This document shows positions 53,113 through 62,311 of a DNA stretch of 64,000 nucleotides, piece after piece (position 1 is the stretch's first letter; the number at the start of each line of letters is the position of its first letter). The translations under genes and the position numbers were made by a program. The stretch is from Amycolatopsis sp. MtRt-6 (lineage in GTDB: Bacteria; Actinomycetota; Actinomycetes; Mycobacteriales; Pseudonocardiaceae): positions 62,001 to 126,000 of the forward strand of contig NZ_JADWPD010000002.1 of NCBI RefSeq assembly GCF_017308975.1, written 5' to 3'. The notes under the pieces are model-generated. The model was given only the letters and a program-made list of their open reading frames with translations. It was not told the DNA's origin and ran no database searches.

Positions 53113-53150
53113 GATGGTGCTAGGCTGACACTTCTCAGCGAGGGGGTGCA

Positions 53151-54146
53151 GTGGTCGGCATCAAGGACGTCGCGAAGCGCGCGGGCGTCTCGATCGGCAC
53201 GGTGTCCAATGTGGTCAACCGGCCGCACGTCGTCGCGGCCGCGACGCGCAGCCGCGTGCTTTCGGTGATCGAGGAGCTCGGCTACGTGCGGGACGAGTCC
53301 GCGCGGCAGCTGCGGGCCGGGCGCAGCCGCGTCCTGGGGTTGCTCGTGCTCGATCTCGGCAACCCCTTCTTCGTCGACGTCGCCCGCGGTGCCGAGCAGG
53401 CCGCGCACGCCGAAGGCCTCAACATCATCACCTGCAACAGCGGGCAGCGGTCCGAGCTGGAAGCGTCGTACCTGGCGATGTTCGCCGAACAGCGGGTGCG
53501 CGGGGTGCTGCTGAGCCCGGTCGCGACGTCCGGCGAGGCGCTGCGGGCGTTCCGGCGCACCGGCACGCCGTACGTCTTCGTCGACCGGAAGGCCCCGGCC
53601 GAGGAAGCCAGCTCGGTGTCGGTCGACGACGTCGCCGGCGGCACGCTCGGGGCGCGGCACCTGCTGGAGACCGGGCACCGGCGGATCGCGTTCGTCAACG
53701 GCCCCGCCATCCTCGCCCAGTGCCGCGACCGCGAGCAGGGGGTGCGCACCGCGCTGGCCGGCTCCGGAGCGGAACTGACCGTGCTGGAGGCGATCGGCCT
53801 CGACGTCTCCTCGGGCCGCGACGCCGGCGCGCGCCTGCTCGGCGCGAGCCCCCGGCCGACGGCCGTCTTCTGCGCGAACGACCTCCTCGCGCTGGGCGTG
53901 CTGCAGGCGATGGTCGGCGCGGGGGTCCGCGTCTCGGACGAGATGGCGATCGTCGGCTACGACGACATCGAGTTCGCGGGCGCCGCGGCGGTCCCGCTGA
54001 CGTCGGTCCGCCAGCCGGCCCGCCGCCTCGGCCGCACGGCCGCCGAGCTGCTGCTGGCGGAGACGTCGGACACGAAACCGGAACGGCGGGCCGTGGTCTT
54101 CGCGCCCGAGCTGGTCGTCCGCGAATCGACCCGGGTGCGCCGCTGA
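53151..54146 (+). CDS. LacI-family transcriptional regulator
   Basis: This 331-residue repressor has the LacI helix-turn-helix and hinge (IKDVAKRAGVSIGTVSNVVN RPHVVAAATRSRVLSVIEEL GYVRDESARQLR) and a sugar-binding periplasmic-type domain (GLLVLDLGNPFFVDVARGAE onward). The effector is not known. It is followed by an MFS gene and a divergent ROK kinase/APC group, any of which could be its targets. GTG start at 53151. Confidence 0.93.
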   Translation: MVGIKDVAKRAGVSIGTVSNVVNRPHVVAAATRSRVLSVIEELGYVRDESARQLRAGRSRVLGLLVLDLGNPFFVDVARGAEQAAHAEGLNIITCNSGQRSELEASYLAMFAEQRVRGVLLSPVATSGEALRAFRRTGTPYVFVDRKAPAEEASSVSVDDVAGGTLGARHLLETGHRRIAFVNGPAILAQCRDREQGVRTALAGSGAELTVLEAIGLDVSSGRDAGARLLGASPRPTAVFCANDLLALGVLQAMVGAGVRVSDEMAIVGYDDIEFAGAAAVPLTSVRQPARRLGRTAAELLLAETSDTKPERRAVVFAPELVVRESTRVRR

Positions 54147-54199
54147 CCCGGCGGCTAAATCGTTTGGTATTCACCGGTTCCTTCGGCAGGCTGGCGATC

Positions 54200-55408
54200 A
54201 TGACCAGCAGATGGGCGCGGCTGCAGGCCGTCGCGGTGTCCGGTTCGTCCGCCGAAGGCCTGATGCTGGCCGCGCTCCCCCTGCTCGCGGTGTCCGTCAC
54301 CACCGATCCGCGCGAGGTGTCGCTGGTCAACGTCGTGGGGGAAGCGCCGTGGCTGCTGCTGTCCCTCTTCGCCGGGGTGCTCATCGACCGGGTGCGCCGG
54401 ACCACCGTGCTCGCCTGGGCCTACGCCGTGCAGGCCGGGGCCGCCGTCGTGCTCGCCGCCGTCGCCTCGGCCGGCCTGCTGAACCTGCCCGTACTGCTGG
54501 TGGTCGCCTTCGTCGTCACCTCGGCGCAGGTGCTCGGGGACGGCGCCAGTGGTGCCCTGGTCCCGGAGCTCGTCGAGCCCGACCGGCTGGCCCACGCCAA
54601 CGCGCGGCTGACGGTGATCGACCAGGGGGTCGTGCGGTTCGTCGTGCCGCCGCTGACCGGGTTCCTGATCGCGGTGAGCGGCGGGGCGCCCGCCTGGCTG
54701 GCCGTGGCCTGCGCGCTGGTCGCGCTGGTGCTGGCCCGCCGGATCCCGTCGCAGTCCGTCGTGGCGGCGACGACCCACCCGCTGCGGGACCTCTCGGGCG
54801 GGCTGCGCCACCTGGTGCGGACGCCGCTGCTGCGGTCGATCACGATCAACGTCGCCCTCGGCTCGTTCGCCGCGAGCGCCGGCAACGCGATGTTCGTGCT
54901 GTACGCGACGCAGGTGCTGCACGTCGGCCCGTTCGGCTACGGCCTGCTGCTCGCCTGCCTCGCCGTCGGCTGGGTGGCGTCGTCGTTCGTGGTGCAGAGG
55001 GTGGTGGACCGGCTCGGCTATTCGTGGTCGATGCGGTTCTCGCAGAGCTTCGGTGTCGTGGCGGCGCTGCTGATCGCCGTCGTCCCGCCGTGGCCGCCGC
55101 TGGTCGGCGTCGTGCTGGTGTCGCTGACGGCGAGCGTGCTCATCTGGAACGTCTGCTCGCAGTCGAGCCGCCAGCGCTTCACGCCGGCGCCGCTGCTGGG
55201 CCGGGTGCTCACCAGCCACCGGGCGCTGGCCTGGGGCCTGACCCCGCTGGGCGCGCTGACCGGCGGCCTGGTCGCGGCACACTGGAGCATCCGCGGGGTC
55301 TGGGTGATGGCCGCGGGTGTCCAGGCGGTCAGCGCGGTCCTCGTGTGGTTCCAGCTGTCTCCCGCGGCTTTCCGGCAAGCCGAAGAAGCCGCCGCGGCCC
55401 GGGCCTGA
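54200..55408 (+). CDS. MFS transporter of the MFS_3/EntS-like type
   Basis: This 402-residue MFS protein has about twelve helices. Parts typical of MFS_3 (enterobactin-exporter-like) are SGSSAEGLMLAALPLLAVSV, LIDRVRRTTVLAWAYAVQAG, VLGDGASGALVPELVEPDRL AHANARL and FGYGLLLACLAVGWVASSFV. The ATG is 54 bases after lacI; a lacI-like half operator precedes it. It is probably a small-molecule exporter controlled by the LacI regulator. Convergent with the ROK gene, with a hairpin between. Confidence 0.85.
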   Translation: MTSRWARLQAVAVSGSSAEGLMLAALPLLAVSVTTDPREVSLVNVVGEAPWLLLSLFAGVLIDRVRRTTVLAWAYAVQAGAAVVLAAVASAGLLNLPVLLVVAFVVTSAQVLGDGASGALVPELVEPDRLAHANARLTVIDQGVVRFVVPPLTGFLIAVSGGAPAWLAVACALVALVLARRIPSQSVVAATTHPLRDLSGGLRHLVRTPLLRSITINVALGSFAASAGNAMFVLYATQVLHVGPFGYGLLLACLAVGWVASSFVVQRVVDRLGYSWSMRFSQSFGVVAALLIAVVPPWPPLVGVVLVSLTASVLIWNVCSQSSRQRFTPAPLLGRVLTSHRALAWGLTPLGALTGGLVAAHWSIRGVWVMAAGVQAVSAVLVWFQLSPAAFRQAEEAAAARA

Positions 55409-55411
55409 AGC

Positions 55412-55449
55412 CGGGTGGTGGCCGGTGCCCCGCCCTGGCACACCACCCG
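55412..55449. terminator. Terminator between convergent MFS and ROK genes
   Basis: CGGGTGGTG (55412-55420) pairs with CACCACCCG (55441-55449); the 20-base interior can form a second short stem. Serves both convergent genes. Confidence 0.65.
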
Positions 55450-55454
55450 CACAC

Positions 55455-56360
55455 CTAACCGCCCAAGGCCAGCGCCACCGCGCCCAGCAGCGCCGCGTCC
55501 TGGTCGAACCGCGCGGCCACCAGCTGAGGCGGGAACGGCACCGCGTGCGCGAGCCGGTCCGCCAGCGCCGGCAGCAGCACGTCCGCCGAGCGCACGAGGC
55601 CGCCGCCGACCGCGATGCGTTCCGGGTCCAGGGCGATCGCCAGGTTGGCCACGTGCGTCGACAGCTCGTCGAGCGCGGCCGTGACCAGCTCCTTGGCCTC
55701 GACGTTCTCCTTGGCCAGCGCGAACAGCTCCCCGGCGGTGACCGGGCGGCCGAGCAGTTCACTCGCCCGGCCGCCCAGCCCACGCCCACCGACGGCTTCC
55801 TCGAGCGGCGCCGCTCCGCTCGCGAAACCCTCGGTGTCCTGCGGCGAGAGCAGGTTGTACCCGATCTCGCCGGCAGCTCCGTTGGCGCCGGTCAGCACCC
55901 GGCCGCCGATCAGCACCGCCGCCGCGATGCCGGTGCCCAGTGACAGGAACACCGCCGGGTCGGCCCCGGCCAGCGTGCCCCAGCGCCATTCCGCGAGCGC
56001 CGCCGCCTTCGCGTCCGTGCCGACCGAGATCGGCACGGACGGGAACTCCGCGGCCACCAGGTCCGCCAGGCGCAGCTGCTCCCAGCCGGGCACGTTCGGC
56101 GCGAGCAGGATGCGGTCCGGCAGCACGATCCCCGGGCTGACGACGCCGATGCACGCGGGCACCGCGCCCTCGTCGGCCAAGAGCGCCCTGGCCGCGGCGA
56201 GCGCGCGCACCACCACCTGCCCGGCGCCCGCCTGCGCGTCGGTGTCCAGCCGGCGCGTCGCCAGCAGGGTGCCGTCGCGGTCGGCGAGCCCCAGCGCCAC
56301 CTTCGTGCCGCCGAAGTCGATCCCGAGAATCCGATCGTCGCTCACGCGAGCGCCCCTCAT
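55455..56360 (-). CDS. ROK-family sugar kinase
   Basis: This 301-residue kinase has the ATP-binding ILGIDFGGTKVALGLAD, CIGVVSPGIVLPDRILLAPN, the catalytic region VPISVGTDAKAAALAEW and VFLSLGTGIAAAVLIGG, then GAAGEIGYNLLSPQ. The usual CXCGXXGCXE zinc site is absent, so it is a non-zinc ROK kinase. Its ATG overlaps the stop of the APC permease (ATGA), so the two are coupled. Substrate probably a hexose or amino sugar. Confidence 0.88.
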   Translation of the reverse strand: MRGARVSDDRILGIDFGGTKVALGLADRDGTLLATRRLDTDAQAGAGQVVVRALAAARALLADEGAVPACIGVVSPGIVLPDRILLAPNVPGWEQLRLADLVAAEFPSVPISVGTDAKAAALAEWRWGTLAGADPAVFLSLGTGIAAAVLIGGRVLTGANGAAGEIGYNLLSPQDTEGFASGAAPLEEAVGGRGLGGRASELLGRPVTAGELFALAKENVEAKELVTAALDELSTHVANLAIALDPERIAVGGGLVRSADVLLPALADRLAHAVPFPPQLVAARFDQDAALLGAVALALGG

Positions 56361-57781
56361 GCCCGAGTCCCTTCCGGTTCGGCGGCGAACGCCTCGTTGA
56401 TCTCCTTGGGCCCGAACGGCCAGGTGCGCTCGGCCCTGGCGTAGACCAGGTAGGCGACCGCGCCGAGGACGATCCAGCCGAGCGACAGCCCGATGGACAG
56501 CCAGTCGGCGGAGACGTAGATGTAGACCCAGCCGGCGAGCGCGATGATCGTCGGCACCGGGTAGAGCCACTGCCGGTAGGGCCGCCTCAGGTCCGGCTGC
56601 CGGCGGCGGAGCACGACGATCGCCGCGACCTGGGCCAGCGACTGGATGACGACCAGGGTCGCGACCGCCGCGTTGATCACCGTGGTCAGGGTGAACAGCG
56701 AGCCCAGGATCGTGATGGCGCCCATGGTGAGCACGCCGGCGGTCGGCAGGTGCAGCCTGGGGTGCAGCTTGCCGAACACGGGCAGGAACACCTTGTCCCG
56801 CGCGGCTTCGAACGGCACGCGCGAGCCGCCGAGCAGGCCCGCGAAGACGGACCCGATCGCGGCGATCACGATCAGCACGGTGACGGCCTTCGCCGTGCCG
56901 GTGCCCCACACCTGTTCCAGCACCGACGACGCGACCGACTTCGCGTCCTTCAGCTGCTCCAGCGGGATCGAGCCGAGCACGCCGACCTGCAGCAGGAAGT
57001 ACAGGCCCATGATGCCGAGGATCGAGAAGATGATCGAGCGGGGCAGCGTGCGGCCCGGCGTCCGCACCTCGCCGCCGAGGTAGGCGGAGGTGTTGTAGCC
57101 GAGGTAGTCGTAGATGGCGATGATCAGGCCGGCGCCGAGGCCGCCCCAGAACGTGCCTTCGCCGCCGGAGCTGAACGCGCCCGGGGTGAAGGCGAACGCC
57201 TGCGCCGCGCTGAAGTGCGAGAACGCCGCGACGATCGTCGTCAGCACCGCGGCGAGCATGATGCCGAACAGGACGGTCGTGAGCCGGGAGATCTCGCCGA
57301 TCCGGCGGAACAGCGCCAGGATGACGACCAGCGTGATGCCGACGCCGATGATCTTGCCCAGCGGCGTCGTGCCCGCGTCGCCGGTGACACCGGGGATCAG
57401 GTAGCCGAGGTACTGGACGAGGCCGATGATGCCGGTCGACATGATCAGCGGGATGAACAGCACCGCGCTCCAGACGAACAGGAACGGCATCAGCCGTCCG
57501 GTCCGGTACTGGAACGCCTCGCGCAGGTAGAGGTACGTGCCGCCGGCACCCGGCATCGCGGCGCCCAGCTCGGCCCAGATGAGCCCGTCGGCGAGCGCGA
57601 CGACCGCCCCGATGATCCAGCCGAACATCGCCTGCGGGCCGCCCATGGTGGCGACCATGGCGGGGATCGTGACGAACGGGCCGATGCCGCACATCTGCGT
57701 CATGTTGATCGCGGTGGCCTGCAGTGGCCCGATCTTGCGCTCCAGGGCGGGCGGTCCCCCGGACCGGGCAGGTGAGCTCAC
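56357..57781 (-). CDS. APC-superfamily permease
   Basis: This 474-residue amino-acid/polyamine/organocation permease has twelve helices with the family start IGPLQATAINMTQMCGIGPF VTIPAMV, LIWAELGAAMPGAGGTYLYL REAFQ and YDYLGYNTSAYLGGEVRTPG RTLPRSI. The GTG at 57781 has GGAGG 6 bases upstream. It is the first gene of a two-gene unit with a ROK kinase; a strong palindrome precedes it. The combination of an APC permease with a sugar kinase is unusual and might handle an amino sugar or glycosyl amino acid. Confidence 0.9.
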   Translation of the reverse strand: MSSPARSGGPPALERKIGPLQATAINMTQMCGIGPFVTIPAMVATMGGPQAMFGWIIGAVVALADGLIWAELGAAMPGAGGTYLYLREAFQYRTGRLMPFLFVWSAVLFIPLIMSTGIIGLVQYLGYLIPGVTGDAGTTPLGKIIGVGITLVVILALFRRIGEISRLTTVLFGIMLAAVLTTIVAAFSHFSAAQAFAFTPGAFSSGGEGTFWGGLGAGLIIAIYDYLGYNTSAYLGGEVRTPGRTLPRSIIFSILGIMGLYFLLQVGVLGSIPLEQLKDAKSVASSVLEQVWGTGTAKAVTVLIVIAAIGSVFAGLLGGSRVPFEAARDKVFLPVFGKLHPRLHLPTAGVLTMGAITILGSLFTLTTVINAAVATLVVIQSLAQVAAIVVLRRRQPDLRRPYRQWLYPVPTIIALAGWVYIYVSADWLSIGLSLGWIVLGAVAYLVYARAERTWPFGPKEINEAFAAEPEGTRA

Positions 57782-57800
57782 GACGTGCCTCCGACTTGTA

Positions 57801-57819
57801 GTTAGTAAAGTTTCTTAAC
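57801..57819 (-). promoter_or_regulatory. ROK/NagC-like operator upstream of the permease
   Basis: GTTAGTAAAGTTTCTTAAC is an imperfect 19-base dyad (7 of 9 positions match) 20 bases before the APC permease start. It resembles operators of ROK-family repressors (GTTAGNAAA-N-TTTNCTAAC). Regulation by a ROK repressor elsewhere in the genome, rather than by the kinase, is likely. Confidence 0.65.
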
Positions 57820-57964
57820 ATACAACAAGCCGAGCCGGAAGGGTTCGCGGAGAAACTCGCGGCAACTCGGGAGGACGCGTCGGACGAAACGGGCCCGGAC
57901 GGAAAGGGCTTTCCCGGCGGTCACGGCCCGGTGGAGGAGACCGGCGCCGCCCGTCCACGGTGGA

Positions 57965-58195
57965 CTAGTCCGACGGCCCCCGCAGGGTGAGCACCACCCG
58001 CAGTACGTACTCCACCGCCGACGGGAACGGGGCGCCGCGCAGCTCGCCCCGGTCGGCGAGGTTGCGGGCCGCGAACTCCAGCTCCCGCTCCCGGCCGCCC
58101 CGGCGGACGACGAGCGCCGCGATCTCCTCGAAGTCGAGGTCGGGGTGGTCCAGCCGCCTCAGGGCGAACTCGATGATCAGTTCCTCGGCCGTCAC
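57965..58195 (-). CDS. Small hypothetical protein
   Basis: This 76-residue, mostly helical and charged protein is not recognised (EELIIEFALRRLDHPDLDFE, RELEFAARNLADRGELRG). The GTG start has a purine-rich run upstream and the codon usage is ordinary, so it is probably real. It stands alone between the permease promoter and the TetR-controlled MFS gene, oriented away from the latter. Confidence 0.5.
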   Translation of the reverse strand: MTAEELIIEFALRRLDHPDLDFEEIAALVVRRGGRERELEFAARNLADRGELRGAPFPSAVEYVLRVVLTLRGPSD

Positions 58196-58251
58196 ATCCG
58201 CCCCCTCTCGCTACCCCAGCTTACCCGTGAGCCACGTCACCAGTGTTACTG

Positions 58252-58267
58252 TACCGTCCAGACGGTA
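58252..58267 (+). promoter_or_regulatory. TetR operator TACCGTC-CA-GACGGTA
   Basis: A perfect 16-base palindrome overlaps a TATAGT -10-like hexamer (58265-58270), 11 bases before the MFS start. This is where a repressor would block the promoter; the TetR gene two genes on is the likely binder. The transcript leader would be very short. Confidence 0.75.
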
Positions 58268-58278
58268 TAGTAAGCTGT

Positions 58279-59769
58279 ATGACCGCCACCCTGCCGACCG
58301 CCACCCGCCCGTTGAGCCCCCGGCGCCGCTGGGCCGCGCTGGGCGTGCTCGTCGGCGCCGTGCTCCTGCTCGCGGTCGACGGCACCGTGCTCTACCTGGC
58401 CGTGCCGTCGCTCACCCGCGAGCTCGCGCCGACCGCCACCGAAATCCTGTGGATCGGGGACGTCTACTCACTCGCCCTGGCCGGCCTGCTTGTCACGGCC
58501 GGGAACCTCGCCGACCGCTTCGGGCGCAAGAAAGTGCTGCTCATCGGCACCGCGGCGTTCGGGCTCGCGTCCGCGCTGGCCGCCTTCTCCCCCACCGCCG
58601 GCGTGCTCGTCGTCGCGCGGCTGCTGCTCGGGGTCGCCGGCGCGACGATCATGCCGTCGACGTTGTCGCTCATCCGGACGCTGTTCACCGACCCGCGCGA
58701 GCGCACCCGCGCCATCGCGATCTGGTCGGCGGGCTCCGGCGGCGGGATCGCGCTGGGCCCGCTGGTCGGCGGCACCCTGCTGGAGCACTATTGGTGGGGC
58801 TCGGTGTTCCTGATCAACGTCCCGATCGTCGTCATCTTCCTGGTCATGGGCGCGTGGCTGCTGCCGGAGTCGCGCGACCCGAACCCGGGCCGGTTCGACC
58901 TGCTGTCGGCCGGGCTGTCGCTGGTGGCGATCGTCCCGCTGGTCTACGCGGTCAAGCACGCCGTGAGCGCGGGCCTCGACGGGCAGGTGGCCGTCGCCGC
59001 CGCGCTCGGCGTGGTCGCCGGTGTCCTGTTCGTCCGCCGCCAGCGGCGAGCCGAGGCTCCGCTGATCGACGTCAAGCTCTTCCGCAACGGCGCCTTCAGC
59101 GGTGCGGTGCTGGCGAACTTCATCGCCGTCTTCGCGCTGATGGGCCTGCTGTTCTTCTTCTCGCAGTACCTGCAGCTCGTCCGCGGCTTCTCGCCGCTGC
59201 AGGCGGGGTTCGCGGAGATGCCGGCGACGCTCGCCTCGATCGCCGTCGTGGCCGCGGTCGGCGTGGTCACCGGGCGGCTCGGGCGGGGCCGGGCCGTCGC
59301 GGCGGGGCTCGCCTTCGCCGCGCTCGGCCTCGCGCTGGTCTCGGTCGCCGAACGGGCGCCGCAGTACTGGTGGCTGGGCCTGACGCTGGTGCCGGTCGGG
59401 CTGGGCGTCGGCCTGGCGCTGACGCTGACCGTCGATTCGGTGCTGTCCGCGGTCCCGCGCGACAAGGCCGGCTCGGCGTCGGCGATCTCCGAGACGGCCT
59501 ACGAGCTCGGGGCGGCGCTGGGCATCGCGATCCTCGGCTCGGTGGTGAACCTGGTCTACCGCGCGTACCTGCCGGCGGGGCCGGTGCCGGACGAGGTCCG
59601 CGACTCGCTCGCCGGCGCCGCGAGCGTCCTGGAGCCGGCTTCGGAACTCGCCCACACGGCCCGGGAGGCGTTCACCGGCGCCATGCAGGTGACGTCGCTC
59701 GCGGCGGCCGCCGTCACCGCCGTCGCCGCGGTGATCGCCTGGCGTACGATTCCGTCCGGAAAGGACTGA
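58279..59769 (+). CDS. DHA2-like MFS exporter
   Basis: This 496-residue MFS protein has fourteen helices with LLLAVDGTVLYLAVPSLTRE, NLADRFGRKKVLLIGTAAFG (motif A), RLLLGVAGATIMPSTLSLIR and WSAGSGGGIALGPLVGGTLL EHYWW (motif C). The ATG at 58279 follows the -10 box by 8 bases, so the mRNA may be nearly leaderless. It is followed 2 bases later by a TetR gene, with which it forms a self-regulated resistance pair. The compound exported is unknown. Confidence 0.9.
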   Translation: MTATLPTATRPLSPRRRWAALGVLVGAVLLLAVDGTVLYLAVPSLTRELAPTATEILWIGDVYSLALAGLLVTAGNLADRFGRKKVLLIGTAAFGLASALAAFSPTAGVLVVARLLLGVAGATIMPSTLSLIRTLFTDPRERTRAIAIWSAGSGGGIALGPLVGGTLLEHYWWGSVFLINVPIVVIFLVMGAWLLPESRDPNPGRFDLLSAGLSLVAIVPLVYAVKHAVSAGLDGQVAVAAALGVVAGVLFVRRQRRAEAPLIDVKLFRNGAFSGAVLANFIAVFALMGLLFFFSQYLQLVRGFSPLQAGFAEMPATLASIAVVAAVGVVTGRLGRGRAVAAGLAFAALGLALVSVAERAPQYWWLGLTLVPVGLGVGLALTLTVDSVLSAVPRDKAGSASAISETAYELGAALGIAILGSVVNLVYRAYLPAGPVPDEVRDSLAGAASVLEPASELAHTAREAFTGAMQVTSLAAAAVTAVAAVIAWRTIPSGKD

Positions 59770-59771
59770 GC

Positions 59772-60329
59772 ATGCCTCGCAAGGCCGGGCGCGGCCCGGA
59801 AGAGACGCGCCGCGCGCTGCTCGACGCCGCCGCGACGGTCATCCGCACCCGCGGCGTGTCGGCCTCCCTCGACGACATCGCGCGGGCGGCCGGCGTGTCG
59901 AAAGGCGGGCTGCTGTACCACTTCCCGGCCAAGGACGCGCTGGTCCGCACGCTCGCGCAGGACCTCCTCGACGAGTTCCGCACGGCGGTCCGGGCGGCGG
60001 TCGACCCGGCCGACACGGCCCCGGGCCGGCTGACGCGCGCGTACGTCCGGGCGTCACTGGACACCTCCTACGACGAGGCGGCCGTCCGCGAGACCTTCGC
60101 CCTGATCGCCCAGCTGATCTCGATCCCCGAGATCGCCGAGCTGGCCCGCGCGGACGCGGAGAAGTGGGAGCGCGACCTCCACGACGACGGCCTCCCGGAC
60201 GACGTGCTCACCCTGGTGGTCGCGGCCGCCGACGGCGCCTGCACGGCGCCGCTGTGGGGCGCGGGTATCGACGTGGCGGCGACGCGGAAGCTGGAACAGC
60301 AGCTGCTCGCCCTGACCCGGACCGGCTGA
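59772..60329 (+). CDS. TetR-family repressor of the upstream exporter
   Basis: This 185-residue regulator has the TetR motif (RRALLDAAATVIRTRGVSAS LDDIARAAGVSKGGLLYHFP AKDAL) and a TetR_C_6/WHG-like ligand domain. It starts 2 bases after the exporter stop and is in the same operon as its likely target, an arrangement that produces tight autoregulation through the palindrome at 58252. Confidence 0.93.
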   Translation: MPRKAGRGPEETRRALLDAAATVIRTRGVSASLDDIARAAGVSKGGLLYHFPAKDALVRTLAQDLLDEFRTAVRAAVDPADTAPGRLTRAYVRASLDTSYDEAAVRETFALIAQLISIPEIAELARADAEKWERDLHDDGLPDDVLTLVVAAADGACTAPLWGAGIDVAATRKLEQQLLALTRTG

Positions 60330-60478
60330 CCGGCGGGCTGTCAACCCTCCTTTGGTGCTGGGAAATCACCACTTTCCGGGCCCTACGTTAGTCGGCTCCG
60401 GCAACCGCGTCTTGGCGGTAAATTCTCGACAGCGCGCGCAATTCCGGCAAATCCCCGTCCCCCACGAGGAGTCTTCCG

Positions 60479-61030
60479 ATGTCGAGGAAGTTCGCCCTGG
60501 CCGGCGCCGTCGCGCTTGCCCTGACCGTGACCCCGCTCGCCGCGGGGACCGCTTCGGCCGCCACCGCACAGGAAGCCGCCGTCACCACGGTCTACTACAG
60601 CACCTCCAGCGCACCGACGTTCCGGTCGGTGATCAACGCCGGTGCCGCCAACTGGAACCGCAGCGTCACCAACGTCCGGCTGGTCGAGCGCAACTCCGGC
60701 GCGAGCCTGCGCTTCACCGAGGGCAACGACCCCCGCGGCTCCTACGCCGCCACCAACGGCCACGGCAGCGGCACCATCTTCATCGACTACACCCAGGCCC
60801 GCCAGTACAACCCGACTCGCATCGCGGCGCACGAGACCGGGCACGCCCTCGGGCTGCCCGACCACTACTCGGGCCCGTGCTCCGAGCTGATGTCGGGTGG
60901 CGGCCCCGGCCCGTCCTGCACCAACGCCGTCCCGAACGCGGCCGAGCGCGCCCGGGTCAACCAGCTGTGGGCCAACGGGCTCGCCGCGTCGAGCGAGCAG
61001 CGGGTCTACGAAACGATCTACGGCTTCTGA
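60479..61030 (+). CDS. Snapalysin-family neutral zinc protease (M7)
   Basis: This 183-residue secreted metalloprotease has a signal peptide ending near residue 28 (ASAATA) and the M7 zinc motif [13 protein letters not shown] (His118, His122, Asp128 as ligands, Glu119 catalytic), then [11 protein letters not shown]. Mature length is the small size of Streptomyces snapalysin. In Streptomyces snpA lies next to a LysR activator, which is absent here. A perfect dyad GGAAA-N7-TTTCC (60361-60377) lies in the 150-base leader. Confidence 0.95.
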   Translation: MSRKFALAGAVALALTVTPLAAGTASAATAQEAAVTTVYYSTSSAPTFRSVINAGAANWNRSVTNVRLVERNSGASLRFTEGNDPRGSYAATNGHGSGTIFIDYTQARQYNPTRIAAHETGHALGLPDHYSGPCSELMSGGGPGPSCTNAVPNAAERARVNQLWANGLAASSEQRVYETIYGF

Positions 61031-61037
61031 GCCCGAA

Positions 61038-61064
61038 GGGGCGTGGCCTGGCGGGCCACGCCCC
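61038..61064 (+). terminator. Terminator after snapalysin gene
   Basis: GGGGCGTGGCC (61038-61048) pairs perfectly with GGCCACGCCCC (61054-61064) around a 5-base loop, 7 bases after the stop. Confidence 0.85.
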
Positions 61065-61128
61065 TGACCGGGTCGATCTCGGTGATCATCCCGATGTCCC
61101 GCACGCTGGCCGGCAATACGGTCGAAGC

Positions 61129-62238
61129 ATGCGAAAAACCCTCGTCGCCGGGGTCGCCGGCGTCCTTCTCCTGACCGCTGTCCCCGCCTCCGCGGCCACC
61201 CGGCTCGCGCTCCCCGCCCCCACCGGGCCGTACGCCGTCGGCAGCGTCGACCTGCACCTCGTCGACCACGCGCGGCCGGACCCCTGGGTCGCCGGGACGA
61301 CCCGGGAACTCATGGTGACCGTCCGGTACCCCGCCCGTCCCGGCGGTGGCCCGAAGACGCCTTACCTGGCACCGGAAGCCGCCAAGCTGATCGCCGAGGA
61401 AGACGCGCGGACGCTCGGCATCGCCGCCGACCGGCTCGGCTACACGTTCGCCACGCACGCCCGCACCGGCGTTCCCGCGGCCGGTGGGCGACGACCGGTC
61501 GTGCTCTATTCGCCCAGCGCCAAGTACCCGCGCTCGGTCGGGACCGCGCAGCTGGAGCAGCTCGCCAGCGAAGGCTACGTGACGGTGGCGATCGACCACA
61601 CCCACGAGCCCGCCGCGGTCGAATTCCCCGGCGGCCGCGTCGAACGCCGGGTGCTGCCCTCGGGTCCCGACGCCGGCCGGCAGCTCATCGCCACGCGCGT
61701 GGCCGACACCCGGTTCGTCCTCGACGCGCTGGAAACCCTGGCCAGGGGCGGGAATCCGGACGCCGAACGCCGGGTGCTGCCGGCCGGGCTGGCCCCGGAC
61801 GTCTCCCGCATCGGCATGTTCGGCCACTCCGCGGGCGGGTTCACCACCGGCGAAGCCATGGTGGCGGACGCCCGCCTCGACGCCGGGGCCGACCTCGACG
61901 GGAGCATGGCGTACTCCCAGTCGAACCGCGAATTCGGCCGGGCCGCCGAGGAAGGCCTCGACCAGCCCTTCCTGCTGCTGAGCGCGGGCGACCACAGCGC
62001 GGCCGCCGACCCGTCGTGGCAGGAGTTCCTCGCCCACCAGCGCGGTCCCGTCCGCACGCAGCACCTGCCCGACGGCGAGCACTTCAGCTACACCGACTAC
62101 CAGGTGCTCCTCCCCCGGCTCGGCCTCGACCCGGCGGCCATCGCGCCGTTCGTCGGAACCGTCGACCCGGACCGGAGCGTGGCCGGTCAGCGGGCGACCC
62201 TCAGCGCATTCTTCGGCTGCTATCTCGAACGGAAGTAA
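61129..62238 (+). CDS. Secreted alpha/beta hydrolase, PAF-acetylhydrolase-like
   Basis: This 369-residue hydrolase has a signal peptide ending near residue 23 (PASAA) and a lipase nucleophile Ser234 in IGMFGHSAGGFTT, the acid probably Asp257 in GADLDGSM and the base His318 in DGEHFSYTD. The N-terminal pattern (YAVGSVDLHLVDHARPDPW, MVTVRYPARPG) is that of platelet-activating-factor acetylhydrolase-type lipases/esterases. It is probably an extracellular lipase or esterase. It is separated from snapalysin by a terminator. Confidence 0.88.
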   Translation: MRKTLVAGVAGVLLLTAVPASAATRLALPAPTGPYAVGSVDLHLVDHARPDPWVAGTTRELMVTVRYPARPGGGPKTPYLAPEAAKLIAEEDARTLGIAADRLGYTFATHARTGVPAAGGRRPVVLYSPSAKYPRSVGTAQLEQLASEGYVTVAIDHTHEPAAVEFPGGRVERRVLPSGPDAGRQLIATRVADTRFVLDALETLARGGNPDAERRVLPAGLAPDVSRIGMFGHSAGGFTTGEAMVADARLDAGADLDGSMAYSQSNREFGRAAEEGLDQPFLLLSAGDHSAAADPSWQEFLAHQRGPVRTQHLPDGEHFSYTDYQVLLPRLGLDPAAIAPFVGTVDPDRSVAGQRATLSAFFGCYLERK

Positions 62239-62251
62239 CCAGCACCGGATA

Positions 62252-62277
62252 GCCGGTTCCCGGAACCGGGAACCGGC
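62252..62277. terminator. Terminator between convergent hydrolase and GH27 genes
   Basis: GCCGGTTCCCGG (62252-62263) pairs with CCGGGAACCGGC (62266-62277). The palindrome has almost no loop, so the inner pairs must open; it can serve both convergent genes. Confidence 0.7.
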
Positions 62278-62311
62278 ACCACCGTCGTGACCAGCGTTGT
62301 CCCTGAGCGGC

